A stretch of 64,000 nucleotides of DNA. It comes from Pomphorhynchus laevis. Its lineage: Eukaryota > Acanthocephala > Palaeacanthocephala > Echinorhynchida > Pomphorhynchidae. The notes under the pieces were generated by a model. That model had not been told where the DNA came from. It saw only the letters and a program-made list of their open reading frames with translations, and made no database searches. This document shows, in pieces, positions 56,521 to 64,000 of this stretch. Every line of letters begins with the position of its first letter. Position 1 is the stretch's first letter. Location: contig WNNJ02002942.1 of NCBI GenBank assembly GCA_012934845.2, positions 1 to 64,000 on the forward strand, read 5' to 3'. Made by a program: the position numbers and the translations under genes.

Positions 56521-56667
56521 GGAGTTGAGGCTTCGGGCGAAGCTTTCGATTTACCACGCAATCTAAGGGGGAGTTGAGACTTTGGGCGAAGCGTTCGATT
56601 TACCACGCAATCTAATCGGGAGTTGAGTCTTCGGGCGAAGCTTTCGGTTTACCACACAATCTTCGTT
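56521..56667. repeat. three tandem units of 49 bp
   Basis: GGAGTTGAG starts units at about 56521, 56570 and 56619. Each contains CTTCGGGCGAAGCTTTCG or a one- or two-base variant and TTTACCACGCAATCTAA. On the plus strand the unit encodes the family A phrase LRAKLS.YH, so the array is a triplication of LINE coding sequence. Confidence 0.9.
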
Positions 56668-57150
56668 CCTATCTTAACTTATGGTCATATGCTTTGGGTT
56701 ATGACCGAAAGGATAATATTTCGGATAAAGGCGACCGAAATGAGGTTCCTTCGCGGTATGGCCGGTCTTAGCCTTGGAGATAAGGTTAGGAATTGGGTCA
56801 TCCCGGATGGACTCGGAGTGAAATCGCTACTTCTCCACATCGAAGAAAGTCAGCTGAGGTGGCTAGGACACGTTCTGAGGATGTTTAGGGATCGCCTTCC
56901 TCGGAGGATTTTTCAGGTCGGACCCTCTGGGGAAATATACTTCGAGATAGACCTCGAAACTGGTGGAGAGATCAAATCTTGAAACTAACCACATACCGCC
57001 TTGGACTATCTAAAGAGAACTTTGGTCTGTCGCCCAGGATCGCGATGTCTGGAGTAGTTTGTTTCGTGCACTGCCTACACGACCCGACATCCGGACCAGT
57101 AGTTTATCATAAAAAATCTTGTATATTATTTGTTTCTTTTTCTTGTCAAG
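56619..57150 (+). mobile_element. LINE relic, family A copy 3 (C-terminal region)
   Basis: The frame 56623-56982 encodes MSLRAKLSVYHTIFVPILTY, GHMLWVMTERIIFRIKATEM, RFLRGMAGLSLGDKVRNWVI, then VKSLLLHIEESQLRWLGHVL and RMFRDRLPRRIF, the family's C-terminal signature, uninterrupted for about 110 residues. It then shifts frame and ends near 57150. It is the best preserved C-terminus of this family in the window. The RT core is absent. Confidence 0.8.
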
Positions 57151-57309
57151 AAATTGTTGTTGTTTATACAAATAAACTATGACATTGAAGTAAATAATAT
57201 TATAATATAATATTATTATAATGGCTTAACATTGCGAAATTGCTTTTAATGCAGTTTAAAAAACAGAGGTATAATATTAATGAATAGAAGACATATCAGC
57301 GATATTTAA

Positions 57310-58035
57310 TGTAATAGTTTGGGATTACGAAATAACCAACAATGAATTTCGTGACGGAATGGCTGCAAGATATGGATTGCTTCCAAAAAACGTCCCTGTG
57401 CACTGCCAATGCGGCATGAAAAATTCGCTTGCACACTTGCTCTCGTGTCCTCTTGGTGGACTTCCGTCAATGCGACACGACATGATTCGTGATCTCTTAG
57501 CTAATACGCTTACCGAGATATGCTCATGCGTGCGGATTGAACCAATACTTATACCTGTTCCCCCGGATGTCACATTTGAGAGGCATACAACGACTATAGA
57601 CGAAGAGGCACGACTAGATATTTCATGCAATAAACTTTTTGGCGATAGGACAGAGCGCACTTAATCGATGTCTGCATTTTTAATGCGTTCGCTCCGTCTA
57701 ACTATTCAAGGAATCCTGAGTCATGTTTTGAATATCACGAATGTCGTAAAAAAGTAAATATCTTGAACGAGTCACAGAAGTCGAACGGGCATCCTTCATT
57801 CCTGCCATACTTTCAAACTCTGGTGGCGCTGGCAAACAAACTGAGTCTCCTAAAACGGATTGCAAGATTTAAGTCAGAGAGAAGAAAGACAAGATATTCA
57901 GACGTTATTTCAACATTGCGTTTAAGAATAGGCATCTGTCTTGCAAGACTGGTATCAAGATGCATTAGAGGATCAAGATCTGCCTTTCATCGCCCGGAAA
58001 AAATTTCATCAAGTCCGCTCGCCATCGTACAATGA
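57310..58035 (+). mobile_element. C-terminal part of an unusual retroelement protein (family E)
   Basis: 57312-57664 encodes NEFRDGMAARYGLLPKNVPV, HCQCGMKNSLAHLLSCPLGG, PSMRHDMIRDLLANTLTEIC and EEARLDISCNKLF. After one frame change, 57655-58035 continues HLIDVCIFNAFAPSNYSRNP, SCFEYHECRKK and a final LRLRIGICLARLVSRCIRGS. The order C.C...H..LSC..GG...RH, then ARLD and (F)DV..FN, then Y..HE..K and a closing C.RG.R is a familiar C-terminal domain of RT-bearing elements in cnidarians, molluscs and arthropods. The zinc-binding C.C/H/C plus RH box recalls the restriction-like endonuclease region of R2/CRE-type LINEs, but I cannot assign the clade. No RT is left. Confidence 0.55.
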
Positions 58036-58097
58036 CTGTATTTTATCTAATTGAGTCTAGCCCTGCGTGACAGATTGTTTTTTACGCTTATTTATTA

Positions 58098-58125
58098 TTT
58101 TTCTTTTCTTTCTTTCTTTCTTGTA
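58098..58125. repeat. TTTC microsatellite
   Basis: TTTTCTTTTC followed by TTTCTTTCTTTCTTTC, just after the family E segment. It is probably part of that element's 3' tail. Confidence 0.8.
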
Positions 58126-58249
58126 ATAAATAATTGTCCCTTCAAAAAATATTATTATAATAAATAATATTATTATTTATTATAATATCATCGTGTCAAT
58201 TGATGCCCAATATTATAATAATAACTTTTTTGACATGAATGTTACTACT

Positions 58250-58298
58250 TGTCCAGCTATTAATATTCCACAGTAAGTGTAATATTAACAGCTGGACA
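58250..58298. repeat. 17-bp hairpin with one bulge
   Basis: TGTCCAGCT..TTAATATT (58250-58267) faces AATATTAA.AGCTGGACA (58281-58298) around a 13-base loop. It stands alone in AT-rich sequence. Confidence 0.8.
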
Positions 58299-58439
58299 TA
58301 TTGACTGGCAATTGGTATGCTTATCTTTAATAACTTCTTGATGACATCTGATATCATGATCTCCAATAACATTAACATTATAGCACATTTTTATCGGTGC
58401 AATTAACACTTCCTATTCCTAAATCACAAGTTTTCTATT

Positions 58440-58660
58440 GTTTCTAAACGATTTCGTGACTGTAAATTAATATGTACTTTGCCTATCATTCGTGAACAGC
58501 AAAATCCACAGAAGAATAGCTTTGTCGAAAAAAAAATTGACAATATCTACTAAACAGGCAATCGTTGTCCAAATATCACAGTCAGGTGCGTCGCAGCCAA
58601 CTTGTTGAGATACAAAAGATCTTTCTATATCTTCGGATTTTTCCATTGTGAAGGATAATT
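58440..58660 (-). mobile_element. L2-like LINE ORF1 5' fragment with finger motif
   Basis: On the minus strand this encodes SFVSQQVGCDAPDCDIWTTI followed by AC, aligning with the finger at 30480 (GCDSKDCDVWT) and at 41980 (DCSVWTTIAC). The frame then degenerates. A tandem repeat of 31-bp units lies directly upstream in the element's orientation, as the minisatellite does for the copy at 26335-30600. Confidence 0.55.
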
Positions 58661-58681
58661 GTAAGATATTTAGTTTTCGTT

Positions 58682-58803
58682 GTCGTTGAAACTCGTTGCG
58701 GCAGAGCTCGTAGTCGTTGAAACTCGTTGAGGCAGATCTCGTAGTCGTTGAAACTCGTTGCGGCAGATCTCGTTGTCGTTGAAACTCGTTGCACAGATCT
58801 CGT
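58682..58803. repeat. tandem array, 31-bp unit, about four copies
   Basis: GTCGTTGAAACTCGTTGCGG plus CAGAGCTCGTA starts at 58682 and repeats at 58713, 58744 and 58775, the last copy shortened. Unit-to-unit differences are few. A 9-bp hairpin (CCAGTTAAG, 58825-58848) follows. Confidence 0.95.
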
Positions 58804-58859
58804 TGTCGCTGAATAAAATTAATACCAGTTAAGCGACTACTTAACTGGCATTACTATTT

Positions 58860-60200
58860 TACTACTACCAATACATATCTCTTTTCCTCCCACTTATTTC
58901 CTCCCTTACAAGCCGCTTTTCGCTCTAATTTTCTACCGAAATTGCATGTCTTAAAGTTTATAACGACTTACTCATATCGCGCGATCATAAATTATGTAGT
59001 GTCATAGTTTCTCTTGATCTATCGTCTGCTTTTGGCATCGTCGATCATTCGATTCTTCTCCATCGTCTTCGTCATGATTATGGCTTCTCTTTACCCACTG
59101 TATCATGGTTTTCTTTATATCTATCAAACCGTACATTTCGCGTCTATTCTAACTCTTCTCTCTCACATCCTTCGTCCATTCCGTCCGGTGTTCCACAAGG
59201 CTCCGTATTATGCCCTATGCTTTTCTCTCTTCTTCTCGGTGATTTGTCTTCGATTTCTCATAAATGTAACTTCCATGTTATGCAATATGCTGATGACATT
59301 CTCATCTATGCTCATGCACCTATTTATCGTATTCACGATCTTAGTGTTTCCGCTTCGGACTGTCTTGTCTTAATTTCCAATCATCTTTCTTCCCTTCGCC
59401 TTTCTCTGAATCCTGCTAAATCCAAAATTATGTGGATCCTACATCGACGCCTCGGCTTCGAACCTCCCTCCGTATCATTAAATTCTACAATTCTTCCTAT
59501 CGTTGATAATCTCGTTTTCCTAGGCTTCCATTTTGACAACCGACTTTCACTTAAACCTTTCGTTAGAGATAAAGTACGCTCATCTACCTTGATACTCCGC
59601 AACCTCCGTCAAGTTCGTAGATTGATCGATTTCTCTTCTTGTATGACTCTCATATTTTCTCTCCTTTTTTCTAAACTCGATTATTGTCTTAGTATATTTT
59701 CCAACTCACCTAAATCCACTCTTCTTCCCCTACAACGCATCGTCAACGCAGCTGTCCGAATTCTCCTCCGTCTTCGTCGTTTTGATCATACATCCTACCA
59801 TCTTGCTTCTCTCGATTTGCCTACAATTTATTGTCGTGTTCAAATTCGTCTTCTTATCGTTGCTTTCCGCCTTGTAACTTTTCATACCCCTTCATTTCTC
59901 AACCTTCCTTTTCTTGATAATTCCCGTTCTGTTTACTGTTCCTTGCGTTCCTGTAATTCCCTTTCTTTTACATGTCCCAAACTACTCTACCTGCTTTGGA
60001 CTCCGCTCCTTCTTCGTGGCTGCTCCTCTATCGTGGAATCATCTGCCCATTCATATACGCCTATCAACTTCCCTGCCGTGCTTCAAACGACAAATCCGAT
60101 CCCATTTAAACAATTTATCTGCTTGACTTTTTCATATTTGTTTGTGGACTTGTAAGCGTACAGCTTGTACTCATTTGCCACATTAAATAAATTTGTATTA
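58860..60200 (+). mobile_element. L2-like LINE, family B copy 4 (RT core to 3' end)
   Basis: The copy begins mid-RT (FLPYKPLFALIF-like text near 58900) and holds CLKVYNDLLISRDHKLCSVI, VSLDLSSAFGIVDHSILL (motif A with D to G), GVPQGSVL-like text, and then the long frame 59217-60155: LLGDLSSISHKCNFHVMQYA, DDILIYAHAPIYRIHDLSVS (YADD intact), VFLGFHFDNRLSLKPFVRDK and LLRLRRFDHTSYHLASLDL. The C-terminal end shifts frame near 59970. It is almost identical in sequence to 27600-26335 of the opposite-strand copy, so both are recent members of one subfamily. The 3' stem-loop is at 60156-60170. Confidence 0.88.
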
Positions 60201-60222
60201 TTATAATAAGCTCTTACAATTG

Positions 60223-60260
60223 CTGAAGATGATGCCAGCTAGGCATCGAAATATTCAATT
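60223..60260 (+). other. CTGAAGA - hairpin - GAAA motif
   Basis: CTGAAGA (60223-60229), T, GATGCC (60231-60236), AGCTA, GGCATC (60242-60247), GAAA (60248-60251), then TATTCAATTAAATA. CUGANGA, helix II and GAAA are the conserved part of a hammerhead ribozyme. The helix III hairpin and cleavage site are not convincing. It lies just beyond the L2-like tail and has a diverged relative at 31048-31075. Confidence 0.4.
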
Positions 60261-60299
60261 AAATAAATTTGGCGATGATTTTTGCCAGCTTTCTTCAAA

Positions 60300-63200
60300 T
60301 TTAAACGCCTATGCATGCTTACAAGCCCACGTAGAAGGAAAATAATAACAAATAAGAAAACAAAAAATAGAATGTAAAATGAAAATTTTGATGAAATTGA
60401 AGCAAGTATATTGAAGATAAGATAGATGAGTGTAATGTGGCAAGGCGTCGGGGGAAAATGTTGATTGGTTTGGTTAAAAAGGTATGAAGAATCACGAGTT
60501 GGGTAAGATGTTGAGGGAATGCATTTCTTGATTTATTGTGGAGGAGGAGCCATAATGCACGAACGTAGACGTTGTTTGAAGGGTGGAAGGGACGAAGAAG
60601 AACAGATAAATGCTCGCAAAGAATTCCAGGCAAGTGGAGCAGCGTCGATAAAAGAGCGTAGGTGATAGTTGGTTGAGTGCGGATGGACTTGGAGAAGTAG
60701 AAAATTACTTGATCACAGAGCTAAGAGGGCAGAATGCGAATCATCATATAATCAATGTGTAGGTAGGATGGTGAGAGACAAATTAGAAGACGAAAGGTAA
60801 CAATACGCAAACGAAATTAAACACGAAAATTAATTGTGGCCCAAGATAGGACGGAAAGGTTATGGGAGATATGGTCGAAGCGGCAAAGAAGCAAGAGGAC
60901 ATGAGCATCAGAGTTTATGATATGCTGAAGAGGTAAAAATGGAGAATTTGAATAGTTTGTAAATAATCTAAGGCAATAATCGATTATAAAAAATAGGAGA
61001 GACGATATGAGAACGAGACAATAGGGCAAGTCGATCAGCCTACGAATATGACGGAGGTCACGGAGCCTTGTGAAACACTGTGCTAAATGGAAGAAGATAT
61101 AGATGAAGAGGAGTTTGAGTGATCTCAAAAAAGCGTTTGGAGAGAAAAGATGTGAATCAGGCTACAGTAAGAACTGAGAAACCATAGTAGTGACGAAGCT
61201 GATAGAGTAGGATAGAATGATCAACAATATCAAACGCAGAAGATTGGTCAAGATAGATTACGACACTACAGAGTTTCATATGGCTGGCTTGAAGTAGATC
61301 ACTGAAGACTTTTAGACACACAAGTTCAGTAGAGTGATTAGAATAAAAGGCAGATTGAAAAGCGGTATAAATTTGAGGAGGTATAACGGTGATATGATGG
61401 AATGAATAGATTTAAGTACATACTAGGGATAGGGACGGCAGTCGAAGAGGTGTTGGGAATAGACAGCGGAGAACCTTAGAGACTTCGCTAGAAGAAACAG
61501 GGAGAAAATGGAATAGCTTAGGAAGAAATTTGCATGATGAGCATAACGAGGATTGATGATGTACATGGATAGAACAAATGATTGTAGTGATTTTAAACTG
61601 AAAATAAAAGAACTCGTGGGGATCGATGAAGTGAACATTAGAAGTGCGAGTAAGAAGAGAATTAAAGGTTCTTCGAGTATACTTTATATCATACGATGAT
61701 GCGATCTTGTTGCCAAAAAATTACATTTATCACGTAGAAGAGTGATGGGAGCGTCGTAGATTTAAGTAATGTGCACGATGACTAGAGATAAAAGTGTGAC
61801 CCGTCTGAGAAAACGAAGAAAGACCTAAACGAATGACGTAGAATGCGCTTTGAAATTTCACAGTCAGAGTCGAACCAAGTGAAAGAAAGAACGAATAAAG
61901 ACTCTAATCGAACCAGGGGGCACACGAAGAGCGTTTAGGAATTCGGGACTGGCGAGGCAAAATAGAATAAAAAATGTTAGAGAGCTCATTGGTGAAAACT
62001 GTGAATAGACTAACAGCTGTCGAAAAAGTTGCAGAATGCGATAAGAGAGGACAGTCAAGGATAGCGAAACGCAAGAGAGTAAGGTTGACAAGTTGCTATG
62101 GTCGACTTAAATTAGGAGAGGTGATAATAGACGTGAGCGGGATAGTGATATTAATAGTTATGAAAAATGATTAGAAAAACTAGAATCTGAGATTGTAGAG
62201 GAAGTGTATGCAATGAGACTGTTGGGAAAAGCGATAATAGCAAGAGAGCCACCAAGAATATGGGGGATGAGGTTTTTTAGTAAATGTAGGCTAAAATCTG
62301 ACAGAAGACAAGTTTTACGGAATCTGAATCAGAAGGGCGATCTTGACGGGTGTTGAAATCACCAAGGACAAGATCTACTTGAGATAGAACGGTTATAGTA
62401 GATCGGTGAGTTCATTGAAAAATATACAAGACGGTGAAGATAAACCTGGGCGATAGATGATTGCAAGTGAAATAGGAAAATAAAATGAAAATTTACAAAG
62501 TAGCAGTTTAAATGTAGCACATGGTAAGGTGAAATCGATTTTTTAAGAGACGAAGGTATACGAGTGAAGGTGACGATTCTGTCATGATTAATAAAAGTGG
62601 TTGATTTTGTTGAGTCAATGTGGCGAGCGGAGTCAGCAAAAGAAAATCCGAAGGAACGTAGATTACGGATTTCTAGGTCGTCAGAATCAGTATGCCATGA
62701 TTCAGTAAGACAAAAGATCTAGTGATTGTTGTGAGAAGATATCAATAAGTAAGTAAGTCTTGTGAAGAATTGAACGGGTGTTAAGAAGAGCTAGACTAAA
62801 ATATCGTTTTGTTTCATTGATAGCTAGAGAAGGAGATGAGAAGGAGAGACAGACCGCCAACGGTTTTGGACGTAGATGGACTGAACGATAATTTTTATTT
62901 ACATTTTTGATGGCAAGATATGACTCGCCATTGACTTCGCGTCGACGCTTTTCAAGACGACCAGCGGATTGTTGAGCAATTTTAGAGGGTGAGCAATCGG
63001 GGAAAATTCGACAAACAGAGGAAGATTACACGATTTTTAACCGATAAGATAAAATAGTGGAGGTTTGGGTGCGGCTTCTAAAAACAAACTTCAAAAGTTG
63101 GGGACGATAAGAATCGGGATCAGTAACGGATTTATTAAGATGATACACAATAAGTGGAGAAGACATCACTGAATAGACACGAAATATCGGTAGGAAAAAT

Positions 63201-63480
63201 CGTAGCAAGGAGCGAGCAGAAAGCAAAATATCATCATCAAGACGGCCTTGTGGAGATGAATCAGATGGCTCAACATTAGAGATGATAGTACAACTATCGC
63301 AAGTAAGAAATCGCTTATGTGGAAATGGAGGAGTCACAGGAGTAGTCGGGAATGGGTCAAATACTCGGAGATCATATACAGGAGATTGATAAAACTGTAC
63401 AGACGAGTGCAATAAAATGTATATACGAGTACAATTGTCTTTAAATGTACTAAATCGATATTTTGGAAGCATTTCGAACG
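60300..63480 (-). mobile_element. L2-like LINE, family B copy 6: full-length order, third subfamily, decayed
   Basis: On the minus strand: ORF1 block at 63472-63026 (CTIISNVEPSDSSPQGRLDD, PQLLKFVF), endonuclease at about 62880-62200 (remnants only), linker and RT at about 62090-61150 (stop-rich, FRCFN/FDIVDH-like text near 61230), and the long frame 61128-60817 (RLRDLRHIRRLIDLPYCLVL, ISSLLFFIIDYCLRLFTNYS, LLCRFDHISHNLSVLSWA). The C-terminal end lies at about 60640-60320. A degraded stem-loop (GTAAGCATGCATAGGCG) marks the 3' end near 60310. Residues differ from both other subfamilies, so this is an older lineage. Confidence 0.75.
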
Positions 63481-63689
63481 ACTGCTACTTCGTGTTGTAA
63501 AAATTCGGCTTTCGAGCTTTGTAGGTGTAGAAACTTGGAAACATCAGCCATTATCTCCGATCCTCTATCAGAAGCTATTTTTCCACTTGTAAATCCTTTG
63601 TGATTAATTGATGATATTAAATCGATAAATGCTGATCGGTTTTTATCACCGGCGATCGTGGACAGCGATGATGTCGAGTGCCCCGCCAA
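63481..63689 (-). other. unrecognised open frame between two L2-like copies
   Basis: The minus strand encodes DKNRSAFIDLISSINHKGFT, SGKIASDRGSEIMADVSKFL and HLQSSKAEFLQHEVAVVRNA in one frame. It is not AT-biased low-complexity text and contains no stop. It could be the N-terminal part of the ORF1 next to it, a captured host exon, or a fragment of another element. I do not recognise it. Confidence 0.3.
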
Positions 63690-64000
63690 GGATATGTGTG
63701 AAGGCAGTGGAGATGAGTTTGTAGTCGTAGTTAGATAAAATGTTGATGAACCGGATGGGAATCGGTGGAAGTGGGGCGGTCGAGGTGGATTTTGAAGTCG
63801 CTAAGAACTGGTGAAGGGATGGAGGACAACGAACAATGGGACAGGAAGTCAGCGAATAAGGTAAATAAAGAGAGGTAAAGCTGATGCACTAGGACGGCAT
63901 ACAATGGTGAGATCCAGAGTGATCAGGCTAGAAGAACGACGATTGAGCAATTCAAAAGAGCAATGACTGAAAGGGAGAGTGATTTTGCGAAGAGACGCGG
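63655..64000 (-). mobile_element. L2-like LINE, family B copy 7, endonuclease segment running off the window
   Basis: On the minus strand this matches the endonuclease segment of the copy at 38150-42030 (40450-40800): the stretch for ..FNI...P, the GGALDIIAV-like text at 63670-63690, and IRRLDLTIV-like text near 63900. The copy is cut at its 3' side near 63655 and continues past the window end. Confidence 0.65.

Larger units (their letters stand above)
56035..57335. repeat. direct repeats of about 115-125 bp flanking a family A fragment
   Basis: 56035-56160 (ATGGCTTAACATTACGAAAT ... TAATAGTTTGGGATTACGAA) recurs at 57221-57335 with few changes: both have AATTGCTTTTAATGCAGTTT, GAATAGAAGACATA and CAGCGATATTTAATGTAATA. 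The second copy runs straight into the family E coding segment. The intervening DNA holds the family A fragment, which suggests an insertion with duplication, or two ends of one interrupted element. Confidence 0.8.

Noticed and set aside
1-64000. LTR retroelement, retrovirus or Polinton
   Set aside because: No long terminal repeats, gag-protease-integrase order, capsid or protein-primed polymerase signatures were seen; all RTs are of LINE or Penelope type.

Overview
This is metazoan nuclear DNA, probably from an invertebrate; I cannot fix the phylum. The evidence is strongly AT-rich intergenic sequence, one recognisable animal-type host gene (a cytohesin-like Sec7/PH ARF exchange factor) and dense layers of non-LTR retrotransposons (LINEs) and Penelope-like elements (PLEs). 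I see no bacterial-style operons, CRISPR arrays, rRNA genes or convincing tRNA genes, and no LTR, retroviral or Polinton-type element.

Layout. 1-8800: host-like AT-rich DNA with the cytohesin gene (2133-3656, minus strand), a possible exon of a second gene at the left edge, and a cluster of PLE terminal sequences in both orientations (4100-5345). 9070-20400: stacked retroelements: a LINE relic of uncertain clade (family A), an L2-like LINE (family B), a PLE split by a CR1-like LINE (family C), two more CR1-like copies, and a lone PLE tail between direct repeats. 20840-21990: a PLE reverse transcriptase copy (family H) followed by a hammerhead-like RNA motif. 22030-30780: two L2-like LINEs, the best preserved at 22815-24900 and a nearly full-length one at 26335-30600, with CR1-like and GIY-YIG fragments between them, ending in a perfect 20-bp minisatellite. 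31210-38150: fragments and AT-rich spacer. 38150-42030: a nearly full-length decayed L2-like LINE. 43007-52740: LINEs of the I/R1 type (family D) with zinc-knuckle ORF1, apparently joined head to tail at two places. 53450-54550: a second, almost identical family H copy. 55400-58035: repeats, a family A fragment with a 49-bp triplication, and the C-terminal part of an unusual retroelement protein (family E). 58250-64000: more L2-like copies on both strands.

How it fits together. Apart from cytohesin and a few doubtful reading frames, nearly all coding potential belongs to retroelements. Several are young: the L2-like copy at 22815-24900, the CR1-like copy at 13560-15680 and both H copies have long open frames. 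Three themes recur. First, H elements carry a conserved block whose parts match a hammerhead ribozyme core, repeated as fragments across the window. Second, the L2-like family has a 3' stem-loop with a compensatory change between subfamilies, and two of its 5' ends lie beside tandem-repeat arrays. Third, short perfect hairpins (9-16 bp arms, short loops) are scattered through the window. Several lie inside LINE copies whose paralogues lack them, which suggests repeated template-switching repair.

Coordinates of decayed elements are approximate to some tens of bases. All family assignments come from reading motifs; no database search was done.
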